Assembly (NCBI RefSeq): GCF_000026365.1 | Contig: NC_012995.1 | Coordinates: 64,501 to 128,500 of the forward strand | Direction of reading: 5' to 3' | Length of the DNA: 64,000 nt | Source: Zygosaccharomyces rouxii | Lineage: Eukaryota > Ascomycota > Saccharomycetes > Saccharomycetales > Saccharomycetaceae | Shown here: positions 26,053 through 35,690 of the stretch, in pieces | Layout: each line of letters starts with the position of its first letter | Numbering within the stretch: position 1 is the first letter of the stretch | The notes under the pieces: generated by a model | Database searches by the model: none | What the model was told of the DNA's origin: nothing | Seen by the model: only the letters and a program-made list of their open reading frames with translations | Translations under genes and position numbers: made by a program

Positions 26053-28299
26053 TTAAGTCAAAGGTTTTATGAAATTATGGGGGATCAAACCAGAACTACT
26101 GCCCTGACTAACATAGTCGTTACTGTAGACCTCACCCCTGTACCACTCATCGTTGACCTCGCCTGTAATGAGTAGATAATCTCCCCTCTGGAATTGTGCA
26201 AGTTCAGGAACGTTCTCTTCATATAATGGATAGACAGCTTTAGCATATTTGATCACATGCTCACCATCGCTTGTCACTAGCGGTAAAGTAACTGTAATTC
26301 CATTGTCCCTTATACGACCAACTCTAACATCGGAAGCGGCAAATCCATTACTACTAATCTTCTGCATTTCAGTAAGTGCATCTTCAATCGGATTCACTGA
26401 ATCCTTTACCACTAACGACTTACGACGAGATCTACCGGCGCTTGCATTCATCTCAGCATTGACAATTGTGGTATCTGTACTAACGTTTCTCACATTTTCC
26501 AGATGATGCTCGTCGCCACGGTCATGACGGTGAGATGCATAGCGTAACTCAGAATCATCGCCGTGATGATAAGCTGTTGGTGTGGGTGGGCTCTGTGGTG
26601 GGCTCTTTTGATTCACATAACTTATAGATTTACGCTTTCTGTTAGATGAATTCCAAGATTTCGCAAACCTTTGAGAGTCGTCTATGCTGTTGACAAATGA
26701 ACTTACAGAAGTTGCCATTGAATCCATACTATGACGGCTCCTGACATGTGTGGTAAAATCTGTAGGGTTAGATGATGATTCTGATGAAGAGGATGATAAC
26801 TCTTTGGTATTTGCGGGCATCGGACTTAGTCGTGTTGGAAAATTGCTTGAATGAGGAACCGAAGCATCCAAATTTCTTGGCTGTGATGATGCTGATGACG
26901 ATGATGAGAACTCTTTAGTATGTGCGGGCATTGGACTTAGTCGTGTTGGAATGTGCCTTGAATGAGGGACCGTATCATCCAAATCTTTTGGTGATGATGA
27001 TGATGATGACGATGATAACTTTTTCCTATGTAAGGGCATTGGACTTAGTCGTGTTGGAATGTACCTCGAATGAGGAACTGTATCATCCAAGTCTCTTGGT
27101 GCTGATGATGGTTGAATTACACGGGCTTCTCTAACGGTAGATTTGCACAATTTTTCCTGAGGTGCTTCTTCCTGCTGAGGTGTGTCATCATGGTGTCTTT
27201 CTTGAGGTATTCCTAGTGAAGTCTGATATTGTATAGCTGGTGGCGTACTATGTCTCTTTGCCCTAGATTCGTCCAAATTTCCTATACTCTGTAAATGAGA
27301 AGACAACCTCCGTAGATTATCCATATATGAAGACCTTCTTGATTTAGATGTTGAAAAATCATCATGATCGTTATGGGTATTGCAAGTATCTCCAAAACTA
27401 TCTTTTCTATGGGCATCTAAATGTTCCATATGTCTATGGGAGTGTGTAGCACTTTGATGACTTTTGCGCTTTTCTCTTAACCTGCCTGTCCCATAAGTGC
27501 TAGAGAAATCCGAAATATCATCACCAGGTGTGTATGTAACTAATTGATTTGTGAGTGCATCCATTCTTGTTTGTTCCAAAACACTAGTTTCTATAGTAAT
27601 TTCGGCATATTGCTGCAATTTAGTTTTTAAAAATGAAATTCTAGTGGTATCTAGCTCCTGGAGATCTCTAGTCACATTTGCCCATTCTCTAAACCAGTAC
27701 TTTTGTGATGCCTTGTGCTCCTGTCTTAAAACATCTAGCTTTAATCCCACCTCCTTCGCTGTGGTCTCCCATTTGGTCAACTCCTTCTGGTTATGTTCAT
27801 TCCTTTTAGCGCCAATGAGATTATCAGCGTTCAGCTGTAGATCTCTAGCTCTCACCTGAGCTTCCTGTAGCCTTTTCTCTAAATTTTCACAACCAACTTT
27901 CTTATTATATTTATCTACTCTCAGCCTTTCCACTTTCCCACTAAGTGTAGTGTATCTAGCTTGTAGCTGCTCTGCAAAAGATTTGATATTACTGTGGATC
28001 TGCCTATAAATAACTTCACTCTGTTTTGAATGCACTTGAGCCCTAGCTTTTTCATTTGTAAGAGCCAATTCAAATGATTTACTCAGATTACCATACTCTG
28101 CATGCTGATCCATATCCTTGCGCAACTTACTATTGATAGCGCCAAGCCGCCTTGCATAATCTTTTTCCAATTCACCTCTTTGTTTAAAAAAATTCACCAT
28201 TGAAGTACATGATTTGATTCCTTCAGATATATGTTCCAGCAAAATGTTGACCCCATCATCATTGGGATCCCAAAAGCATAGCTCGTAGTTGTAACTCAT
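26053..28299 (-). CDS. HOF1: F-BAR and SH3 cytokinesis protein Hof1
   Basis: Hof1 scaffolds the actomyosin ring and primary septum at the bud neck. The 748-residue protein has an F-BAR domain over about residues 1-270 (CFWDPNDDGVNILLEHISEG at the start, then a long coiled-coil region). A Ser-rich linker follows, and a C-terminal SH3 domain spans about 682-748, with AKAVYPLYEENVPELAQFQR, GDYLLITGE and SSGLIPHNFIK. The linker contains three tandem repeats of 36-37 residues. It is longer than S. cerevisiae Hof1 (about 669), partly because of those repeats. It lies between CSE4 and EIS1, equal to YMR032W, and converges with CSE4. Confidence 0.96.
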   Translation of the reverse strand: MSYNYELCFWDPNDDGVNILLEHISEGIKSCTSMVNFFKQRGELEKDYARRLGAINSKLRKDMDQHAEYGNLSKSFELALTNEKARAQVHSKQSEVIYRQIHSNIKSFAEQLQARYTTLSGKVERLRVDKYNKKVGCENLEKRLQEAQVRARDLQLNADNLIGAKRNEHNQKELTKWETTAKEVGLKLDVLRQEHKASQKYWFREWANVTRDLQELDTTRISFLKTKLQQYAEITIETSVLEQTRMDALTNQLVTYTPGDDISDFSSTYGTGRLREKRKSHQSATHSHRHMEHLDAHRKDSFGDTCNTHNDHDDFSTSKSRRSSYMDNLRRLSSHLQSIGNLDESRAKRHSTPPAIQYQTSLGIPQERHHDDTPQQEEAPQEKLCKSTVREARVIQPSSAPRDLDDTVPHSRYIPTRLSPMPLHRKKLSSSSSSSSPKDLDDTVPHSRHIPTRLSPMPAHTKEFSSSSSASSQPRNLDASVPHSSNFPTRLSPMPANTKELSSSSSESSSNPTDFTTHVRSRHSMDSMATSVSSFVNSIDDSQRFAKSWNSSNRKRKSISYVNQKSPPQSPPTPTAYHHGDDSELRYASHRHDRGDEHHLENVRNVSTDTTIVNAEMNASAGRSRRKSLVVKDSVNPIEDALTEMQKISSNGFAASDVRVGRIRDNGITVTLPLVTSDGEHVIKYAKAVYPLYEENVPELAQFQRGDYLLITGEVNDEWYRGEVYSNDYVSQGSSSGLIPHNFIKPLT
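26768..27099 (-). repeat. Tandem coding repeat in the HOF1 linker
   Basis: Three in-frame copies with periods of 111 and 108 bp. Each copy encodes PxxLDxxVPHSxxxPTRLSP, then MP, a short basic patch and a polyserine run of five to eight residues. Differences between copies are scattered, and the polyserine parts vary most. Each copy brings one SP site and a basic patch. Confidence 0.9.
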
Positions 28300-29584
28300 C
28301 TCAATGTCTTTTTGATGAAGCTACCCAGGACTTGTCGGCTAATGGAAACAGAAAAAAGTAGAGAATTTAGCACGATGATTCTTAAACTAGACGATAATAT
28401 TCCAGTCAGCCTTCTGATTAGTAGAGTAAAGGTTCTTAAACGTTTATTCAAACCTTTGGGCTAGGAAAATTTCAATACAATCGATCTTCGACATCCTTTT
28501 TCTTCCTTTACCTAACTAGCACTGTTGACATATTTCCGCATATGGAAAGGTAAGCACAACCTAAACAATCAAAGTTCCGAAATAGGAAAAGGGTGTTTTC
28601 GCAATTATGATATTGTTACCCGGGTCTGACGAATCGGTGGGTATCTACTACTGTAGATACTGTTGTGATAAGGGTAGCTGTCAATCCCATCGATCTTTGT
28701 CTCATTTGAAGCATTTGTAGCCTCATATTTAACCTCCTCCGCTACTAGGTAGAAGCCAGGGTCTGCAAGCTTGTTTAGTGGAGATTCGACGGAATCCCTT
28801 ATTTCCGGTTGACGAAATGTCACGCTGAAGAAAACCCTGAAGGGCTAACCGCCAATTGGTCTCTCATTCTTAGTCTCAAGTGCCATACCATTTTAAACTT
28901 CATAAGCTTGAATTCCAACTATGGGTTATTCAAAAAGAATACTTTTTCTTTTTGTATGTATGTGTTCAAAAAGAAAACACTTGGTTGTCGGCAGAAGAAA
29001 ATTCTTGGCGTTTTCTATGCATCGAAGCCGCGAACAATTGTTTTGATAATCCCGAAAGTTCCGTGAGATGGAGGGACCGGCAAAGAGATTATTCAAGGGA
29101 CTACAGGTAAGTGAAAGGTCAAATAAGATAATATACTTCCGTAGGAGCTTTGTTCACATCAAACTTCATCATTGAAATGTATATCACATGATCTAGCAAG
29201 TCATTTCACAGCCAAAAGGATGGAAATATCCCACATGATTGTCACATGGTTTGGAAAACATAGCAAAAACCAATGCGACGACCAATTTCCGTAAAGGGTC
29301 AAGTTGTATCGTTCAAAAGGGAAATTCTGTTTTCTCGAGATTCCCAAACAGCACTCACACTTCCCAAACTGGTAAGCAGTGTTTTTTGCTAGCGGATTTA
29401 GTTCGCAGAGGGTGGTTCAATTGCTAATGGAAGGGGGAACCTTTTGCGGGCTTCAAGTCGATGAAAACTCTTAAAAGAACAATCTCCTTTACCCACAACA
29501 TTATCTTTGGAATTTTAGATAGTTAGTTCAGTAATTATAAGCGTATATTGCATTAATTGAGAGGCCAATTAACCAATTTTTGAT
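28300..29584. promoter_or_regulatory. HOF1-EIS1 divergent intergenic region
   Basis: Nearly 1.3 kb without a supported gene. It contains two RTCACATG sites (29183-29190 and 29241-29248), which fit the Cbf1 core, and ordinary AT-rich promoter DNA close to EIS1. A 72-codon frame at 28605-28823 starts with GTG and matches nothing I know. There is no tRNA and no CDEII/CDEIII pair. Confidence 0.4.
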
Positions 29585-32131
29585 ATGTCTCTCGTTTCCA
29601 CGGTTAATGATGCAGAGCGAACCGATCTTTTAAATTCTTCTGGCAACCGTAATGGTCCAGTGGTAGAAACTGTGACTACTACTGCTGTTGAAGAGAAACC
29701 TATCACTACCAAATCTGTCAGAGGTTTTTCCGTCTATCACAAAGGTGGAGGTGCTCAACTCAGTAAGGAAGCTCTCTATAGAGCAAAGGTTAAATATGGT
29801 ATTTACCAATCTCCAGCCAGGTCTTTTTCGACAGGGGTTGCTGAACCCAAGGTTGCCTCAGATGTTGCTGCTAATTTAGCTAATGACAACAAGACTACCA
29901 TTGAGGCTTACAAGAGACTTTTCGTGGACCCCAATGCTAATACTGCAGCTAGAAGATCAATTGTTAATGGGGGTCCTCGTGTGGAAGACGTCGTCATTCC
30001 GGAATCTCATTATGGTTCTCACCAAGCTGCTACCAGAGCTTATTCGGTTGCATCTGTTGCTACTGATGAGAATGCTAGACGCTTGCAGAGTCCACAATCA
30101 CCCCCTGCTACCAGAGCTCACTCTTTGAAATCTGCAAACAAGGCATTTTACAACACAAAGCTTCCAGAACAAGTGGAAGTTGTTCCAAAGCAGGTAGGTA
30201 AGAAACCAATGGATATGTCCAAAATTCTAAGCAGTGCAGAAAACCGCGCTCAACACCGTGTTACTGACAGATGGGACCCAGTTAAGGCAGATCACGGTAT
30301 CCGTACTAGTACTCAAAACTTAAACAGGGTTCGTTCTACAAGTCTCACAGGACCTATCTATAAGGAAAGAAAGGGTGTTAAGGAACCATCCTCCAAGGAT
30401 GCTTCTGCAACTCAAGGTGATCGCGGTAATTATGCTCAATGGGCTGCTTTTGCGGTAAGGGATATGGATCCTACAGCTCTAACAAACAAGGAATTTGAAG
30501 AAAGAGAAAGAGCAAAACGTGAATTGTTATCTCAAATCACTTCCCAGCAAGTTTTGGCTAAGGCTAGAGAAAATGCCGACAAGCAATTAGACGCCATTGA
30601 TGCTAATGACGTTCACCGTGTTCTATTTGGTAATGATGCTTACAACAGAGCCGCTATTGAAATTGCTCAGAGGAACGCTCAAAGACAAGCTGGGGAAACT
30701 GATGTTAACGAAGGTAAGATCAACATCGGTGGTGGATTATGGCTATCACCTGATGATGTGCACACCATTGCTAGGGAAATGGTTGATCCAGTTTTGGGTG
30801 AAGTTCATCAAAGAGCTGACGACCAACGTGCAACTGATGTTGACATTAAGGAGCGTAACGATTATGTAACAAATGAATGGAACGCTTGGACCGCTATGCA
30901 CCAAACCAAAGAAAATAACAATGAAGCACTTTTGGTCAATTCCCAGAATAAGCGTACCAGAGAGGCAGATTCTGCAAGAAGTGAAGCTGAGAAGAGTTTC
31001 ACCGAATTATGTGACAGAATGGATAAGCAGGTTGCTGAAAGAAATGACTTGTTAAATCAAACCAAGCAAGCAAGAGAACAACTTGAGAGGGAAACTGAAG
31101 AAAAATTGGCCCAAAACAAGGAGGATAACAAGACAGCTCTCAGAGATCTCAAGGGTCAACATGCAAAGGAATTGGAAGAAGCTCGTGAAGAGCAAAGACG
31201 GTTGGTACAACCATACGAAGAGCGTTTGGAGGAAGTCAACCGTGAGCACGAAAGTTTGGTTCAAGAACGTACTGCAATTAATGAAGAAATTGCCAGATTG
31301 CATGAATCCATCAAAGAGCACCAATATCAAATTTCAAAATATGAAAGAGAAATTAAATCTCATGAAGAACAAAACGCTAGTGCTGAAGAAGAACTAAAGA
31401 AATTAGAGACCGATAGAGAAGGTATTCAAAGCCATTACAACGATAATGTAGTTGTCAATGCTAACAAGGCCAAGGAGCAAGCACTCTTATCGAGTGAAGA
31501 AGCAAGACTACAGAATTTGAAGGTCGATGCTATCATTAATGAAAGAAAGACCGAATTAAACCGTACCGAGCAAGAACTTCAACGTGAAAAACTAAACATG
31601 TTAGAAGCTATGCGTAAGACCGCAGAGGCACGCGGTGATGAAAACATCGATGAAGAACGTGTCAAGCAATTGATTGGCATGACTTCTACAGAATACGTTG
31701 AAGAACAAAAAAAGTTACAAAAAGCAGCAGGGAAAGCCGAAAAACCAAAGGCTTCTACTGCCGATAAGGGACAAGCCCTTGATAAGGCTTTAGCTCATGA
31801 TCAAGGTGATCAGGAAGCAAACACTAAAGACTTCAAAGAAGGAGCCGAAACAAAGGCAAAGGAATCTAAAGGAAAACCTTCCCAGTCAGTGGCTAAGGCA
31901 ATTGCTACATCTCCAACAAAGACGGAGGCCAAAGCCGAACCTTCTACTTCAAAGGGTAAATCCAACGGTGTTGGAACCCATCCTGATAACGCTTCGGGTA
32001 TTTCTCAGATTTCTGATACGCTTGAGAATGGCAAACACCTTTCCGAAGAAGATTTAAAAGAGCTCGCTGAAGATGCAGAGCAAAGAGTCAGTGGAGAACC
32101 TCAACCAAGTTACTTCAAAGAGGTCTTTTAA
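29585..32131 (+). CDS. EIS1: Eisosome protein Eis1
   Basis: Eis1 is a cytosolic-face component required for proper assembly of eisosomes, the furrow-like plasma-membrane domains organised by Pil1 and Lsp1. The 848-residue protein lacks transmembrane segments. The N-terminal half is basic and Ala/Ser-rich with the block FSVYHKGGGAQLSKEALYRA and a repeated AYKRLF/ATRAYS character. About residues 430-700 form a long charged coiled coil (EREIKSHEEQNASAEEELKK), and the tail is rich in Lys, Ala and Glu. S. cerevisiae has the pair EIS1 (YMR031C) and YKL050C. This single copy lies after HOF1 and CSE4, which fits both loci. Length agrees with Eis1 (about 843). Confidence 0.93.
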   Translation: MSLVSTVNDAERTDLLNSSGNRNGPVVETVTTTAVEEKPITTKSVRGFSVYHKGGGAQLSKEALYRAKVKYGIYQSPARSFSTGVAEPKVASDVAANLANDNKTTIEAYKRLFVDPNANTAARRSIVNGGPRVEDVVIPESHYGSHQAATRAYSVASVATDENARRLQSPQSPPATRAHSLKSANKAFYNTKLPEQVEVVPKQVGKKPMDMSKILSSAENRAQHRVTDRWDPVKADHGIRTSTQNLNRVRSTSLTGPIYKERKGVKEPSSKDASATQGDRGNYAQWAAFAVRDMDPTALTNKEFEERERAKRELLSQITSQQVLAKARENADKQLDAIDANDVHRVLFGNDAYNRAAIEIAQRNAQRQAGETDVNEGKINIGGGLWLSPDDVHTIAREMVDPVLGEVHQRADDQRATDVDIKERNDYVTNEWNAWTAMHQTKENNNEALLVNSQNKRTREADSARSEAEKSFTELCDRMDKQVAERNDLLNQTKQAREQLERETEEKLAQNKEDNKTALRDLKGQHAKELEEAREEQRRLVQPYEERLEEVNREHESLVQERTAINEEIARLHESIKEHQYQISKYEREIKSHEEQNASAEEELKKLETDREGIQSHYNDNVVVNANKAKEQALLSSEEARLQNLKVDAIINERKTELNRTEQELQREKLNMLEAMRKTAEARGDENIDEERVKQLIGMTSTEYVEEQKKLQKAAGKAEKPKASTADKGQALDKALAHDQGDQEANTKDFKEGAETKAKESKGKPSQSVAKAIATSPTKTEAKAEPSTSKGKSNGVGTHPDNASGISQISDTLENGKHLSEEDLKELAEDAEQRVSGEPQPSYFKEVF

Positions 32132-32584
32132 GTTCGTACATTAAAATTCACCTTTCTTCCCCTTATCTGTTCTTTATATTTTTTTCCTTTAATCATGGTT
32201 TTCTTTGTGTGTATTTGTATGTAATTGTAAATCCACGTGGAAGTGGAAACTTCTTTTTTTTTATTAGCTTTTTTCTCAACATGCAGAAACACCCTATACG
32301 GTGTTTCTCCCATAACTTTATTTTTGTATTACCATAAGACTATTTAATACCCTACTATCTTACTCATCTCATATTTATTACTGTACACTAGTCTACAACT
32401 GACTATAGAATATTTCCTTATTATTATTATTTTTCTTTCTTTTTATCCATTCTCACTCTTTCATATCAACTTAAGACTTGGCGGCAGATTTCCCAATATT
32501 TTTTTTTAGGGCTTTTCCATTTTTTTTTTTCCTTCAACTATAATATTTGAAACTGAACATGAATTTGTATTGAAAAGTTGGGAA
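32132..32584. other. Convergent EIS1-SFK1 3' region
   Basis: About 450 bp between the 3' ends of convergent genes, rich in T tracts and TTATTATTATT, as expected for yeast 3' processing signals. It also contains CACCCTATACGGTG and GTGTTTCTCCC. No gene is seen. Confidence 0.4.
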
Positions 32585-33634
32585 TTAGCGGGAGTATTCT
32601 TCGGATGGAACATAGTGCCTAGAATCCAAATCACCGACTACCATTTCATCATCAACAGGATCTACGATGTGAGAGAACTGGGCCGAACCATTTTGCCTAT
32701 CATATTTGTAGTAACCTGCAAATGACCGTATTTGATGGAAGTAGCGTGACTGCTTATATCTACTCCCTGCGTAAAAGTCGAACGCTAAGATAAGAAACCA
32801 AATACCGAACCAGAATGCTAATAACCATTCAAAGATGGCACTAATCGAGTTATCTGAAATTGCACCAAAACAAATGGCAAAGACTGCAGCCCAAAATAAC
32901 CAAGTTACCTTGGCTATTCCTGACATGGTGAATTTATTCCAAATGTAACCTTTCCATTGAAACCATTTTAAATCGCTATAAGTTATCTTTTCCAGTCCCT
33001 CAACTTGGTTTTGAGCCGCTAGCGGATGTAATAAAGCGTAATGTTTACCCATGGACAAATACTCACCAATGTTACAAACAATGGAAACGCACATGAATCC
33101 AACGAAGATTGAAACCATTGTTGTGTGAACACTTGGATACTTGGAAGTAGTGAAAATGGAACAAAATAATATACCGAGTTCACCAACTAGACCTGCTGCA
33201 AATGATGCAAAGATCAAATTCCTTTCAAGAACGCTGTACCATGGTGGCATTAAAAATTTAGATGATAGAACCATCGAACTGTATTCATTCTTCATTGAGT
33301 CGTATGTTGGATCGAATTCATGACCTTCATCTGCAGCAGTTCTATAGTTTGATCTCAATTTAAATGGCCAATAACCTGATCTCTGGAAAAACTCACACGC
33401 GATGGTTAAAACGTAGAATAGACCTTGCCAACCTGCACATGAGATGAAAAGTGGATTTAAGTTCGTGGCACCCACATCTGAAATGTAAACAGTATGTTGT
33501 TCAGGGTCCATGAAATGATAAACTGGATGTCCTTGTCCTGCCCAACATGCCAGCATAGCAATCAGCATCCCCCACCAGGGGATGAAGGCTATTATGGGTA
33601 GTAAGAAGAAATAGTTCCCAGGTTTTGGAATCAT
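32585..33634 (-). CDS. SFK1: Plasma membrane protein Sfk1 (Frag1/DRAM family)
   Basis: Sfk1 is a multispanning plasma-membrane protein that helps recruit the PI 4-kinase Stt4 and influences lipid asymmetry. The 349-residue protein has about six hydrophobic segments (for example YFFLLPIIAFIPWWGMLIAM at residues 8-27) and the family's extracellular loop after segment 1. A cytosolic tail ends in SRHYVPSEEYSR. This is the arrangement of the Frag1/DRAM/Sfk1 family. The length is close to S. cerevisiae Sfk1 (353). The gene lies between the EIS1/YKL050C-type gene and ASK1, equal to YKL051W, and diverges from ASK1. Confidence 0.94.
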   Translation of the reverse strand: MIPKPGNYFFLLPIIAFIPWWGMLIAMLACWAGQGHPVYHFMDPEQHTVYISDVGATNLNPLFISCAGWQGLFYVLTIACEFFQRSGYWPFKLRSNYRTAADEGHEFDPTYDSMKNEYSSMVLSSKFLMPPWYSVLERNLIFASFAAGLVGELGILFCSIFTTSKYPSVHTTMVSIFVGFMCVSIVCNIGEYLSMGKHYALLHPLAAQNQVEGLEKITYSDLKWFQWKGYIWNKFTMSGIAKVTWLFWAAVFAICFGAISDNSISAIFEWLLAFWFGIWFLILAFDFYAGSRYKQSRYFHQIRSFAGYYKYDRQNGSAQFSHIVDPVDDEMVVGDLDSRHYVPSEEYSR

Positions 33635-34167
33635 AGAATATGCGTGTATGCACTAATGCTTTTGGTCGAAGGTACGTGTATGTCTGTAATGGTTGGTAGT
33701 AGTGACGTCTTAAAAGTAGAACCCAACGGAAGGAGAAAAAGCTTTTAAAAAATCTATCACTAGGGAGTTCCGTCTATTCGCAGACAACGGATGGATGACT
33801 TACGATGCTATGTGTTCGAGCACCTGTGCGTTACGACGGAAGGGTTGAGGAGCGAAGCGTCTTTTAGGAAGTAAACTATAATGAGTCGTTTCCAACTTGT
33901 ATATATTTTATTTTTTTTTTTTTTTCTTCTTTTTCTTTTCTCCTAATGCTCTTCGATAGATGCGCGATATGAAATGAAAAAAAAAAAAAAATGTTAAAAA
34001 ATAAGACTAAGCCCTCAGGTTTTACCGTTTCCTTTTTGACGCGAAGGGCTGGACAGGAAAATATTAGAATCAGATCAAATCAATAATACTAAACCAGCAG
34101 TGTAAGCGTAAAGGTTAGAAGGCACTTGTACTGCGTAAGTATAGTCAGTAAGTAATTTAGTATACTG
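33635..34167. promoter_or_regulatory. Divergent SFK1-ASK1 promoter region
   Basis: About 530 bp holding long T and A tracts (a T run near 33910-33925 and an A run near 33978-33992). It also has ACGCGAA at 34039-34045, which fits the G1/S factors MBF/SBF, about 130 bp before ASK1. Cell-cycle control of ASK1 through this site is inferred only. Confidence 0.4.
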
Positions 34168-34659
34168 ATGGAACAGATAGATCAAGAGATTACATTACAA
34201 CTACAAAGGATTGATTCAAATCTGAATCATTGTTTTGCCAAGATTAGCCGTGAGATAATACCGTGCGTTGAAAAATATGGATCAGTTTGTGACGAGTTAG
34301 TAGATAGTGTTTCGCATTTAGCTGGATTGTTTCGGGGTACTGGAGATGTTGCGTTACAGGGTCAGGAAAATGTAATAAGCGAATCCCAGCCGGCTGAAAA
34401 GACCGAAGACGTCGAAGATGGTATCAATGCTGATGTGGATACGTTAGAGACTAATTCTACAAATGATTCTACTAGGCAGAGAAGGAAACGTAAGGTTTCG
34501 TTACTGTTGCAGCAAGAATACGGATCATCTTCTCCGCGGGAGGAAGAGGAGGACTATGTTGCAGAAGAAGGTACGTTACCCTCGGTAGCTGTGCTGAAAT
34601 TTAATACTGGTAATAACAATATTAATCCTTATGATGACAATGGTGGCGATGAGGCATAG
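34168..34659 (+). CDS. ASK1: DASH/Dam1 complex subunit Ask1, short form
   Basis: Ask1 is a subunit of the ten-protein DASH ring that couples kinetochores to microtubules. The 163-residue protein keeps the conserved N-terminal helix region (DQEITLQLQRIDSNLNHCFA, then IIPCVEKYGSVCDELVDS) and the later patch RKRKVSLLLQQEYGSSSP, both present in S. cerevisiae Ask1. Between and after them much is missing: the S. cerevisiae protein has about 292 residues. The frame is clean and closes with a normal stop, so I do not call it broken. One SP site remains in SSPREEEED, a possible Cdk site. It is the last gene of the first syntenic block (YKL052C). Confidence 0.92.
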   Translation: MEQIDQEITLQLQRIDSNLNHCFAKISREIIPCVEKYGSVCDELVDSVSHLAGLFRGTGDVALQGQENVISESQPAEKTEDVEDGINADVDTLETNSTNDSTRQRRKRKVSLLLQQEYGSSSPREEEEDYVAEEGTLPSVAVLKFNTGNNNINPYDDNGGDEA

Positions 34660-35116
34660 GGGGGTTATGAGCCGGCTTATTAAATCGCGGGTCGAAGATT
34701 TGCCTGGATAATATTGCTTTGCTTGGCATATTGAGGTTCTATTGTCAAGCATTATTTCCGGATCTGGATGCTTTGTGTATATCCGAAAGGGGAATGGACC
34801 TGGTCGAAGAATGCACGAATGAAGGAAAAAAAAACGGAGCTAACAATAGTGCATTATATACTAAGCGAGGCGTACGTAGTATTCTTTGATTTGTTGTAGA
34901 CAATCGGATTATGTATTGGTATTAGTTCTTAGAGGTGGGGGGAGCGGCTTTTAAGCGGATAAAAAAAAGTGATCGTGTAGTACGAGATGGTCATTTCTTT
35001 TTTTGTAGTGTTGCGATTCAGCAGATAGCCGCCAAGCTGCGAAGCTGCGAAGCGCTAAGGAAAGCGGCACGCCTGGAATGCGAGGATTAAGGGGCGGCGA
35101 GTGGGGAATGGAGAGG

Positions 35117-35124
35117 TATAAAAG
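35117..35124 (+). promoter_or_regulatory. Isolated TATA-box-like element
   Basis: TATAAAAG stands in otherwise GC-richer DNA, about 45 bp before the long inverted repeat and ahead of the decayed reading frames. It could be the leftover promoter of the lost gene. This is inference from spacing only. Confidence 0.3.
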
Positions 35125-35167
35125 GGTGGGTAGGCGGCAAGATGAGCTTGATCCTTTACCTGTCATT

Positions 35168-35299
35168 CTTGCGAGCACAGCGAGTAAGAACAGTTTTGGT
35201 TCTTTTCAAAAAGAACAGGCCGCCAACGTCAAACGGACTGACAACACGCTGTTCTTTTAAAAAAGAACCAAAACTGTTCTTACTCGCTGCGCTCGCAAG
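35168..35299. repeat. 51-bp inverted repeat with internal palindromes
   Basis: The left arm spans 35168-35218 and the right arm 35249-35299, separated by a 30-nt loop. Compared base by base, 48 of 51 positions pair; the outermost pairing sequence is CTTGCGAGC. Each arm holds its own palindrome, GTTCTTTT-CA-AAAAGAAC on the left and GTTCTTTT-AA-AAAAGAAC on the right, so several alternative folds are possible. The arms contain no ORF or tRNA-like element, and the bases just outside show no obvious target-site duplication. It lies between two blocks of conserved gene order. Confidence 0.95.
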
Positions 35300-35349
35300 C
35301 TTTGAATTTGATAAATAGTTTGTTGGGTTTTTTTTTCGTCTGTTCAGAA

Positions 35350-35690
35350 AGGTGCCGCCGAAGGTGGTGACAAGGGGATCCGGGGGCTCTTGAGGGATAG
35401 CAGTATTCAGTCACTGTGATAACGCGGTGGCAATGTGCTGGGTGCCTGGGGATATGATCGGTAAATTGGTGCAGTTATCGATCATGCATTAGAGGGCAGA
35501 GACAGTTTGAGTTCTATGTTAGAGGAACCGGCGGAGGCATAGATAGGGGATCTGGGGGCTCTGTAGAGACAATTGCATCATAGCCGCTGTTGTGACACAG
35601 CTGCAGCAATGTGTTGGGTACTGGGGGATCGCGAGTTGAAACTTAGCGTGGTGCTGGTTCAATCTGTGGTTTTGATTTGTAGTGGAGTCT
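35350..35690 (+). repeat. Degenerate direct repeat, period about 172-176 bp
   Basis: Two diverged copies. The anchor GGGGATC(C/T)GGGGGCTCT occurs at 35374-35390 and 35546-35562, and CAATGTG(C/T)TGGGT starts at 35431 and 35607. Between the anchors the copies have drifted. Neither copy is open for more than about 25 codons in any frame, so if the unit once coded for a protein repeat it is now decayed. Confidence 0.7.

Noticed and set aside
28571..28590. TTCCGAAAT near 28576 as a CDEIII element
   Set aside because: The flanking sequence lacks the AT-rich element and a correctly placed CDEI.
28605..28823. 72-codon minus-strand frame between HOF1 and EIS1
   Set aside because: It starts with GTG only, has no recognisable similarity and no splice signals that would attach it to another exon.
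29183..29248. RTCACATG sites as centromere CDEI near the HOF1-EIS1 region
   Set aside because: No strongly AT-rich CDEII of suitable length and no CDEIII with the CCGAA core follow in either direction. The same holds for CACGTGAT at 11935.
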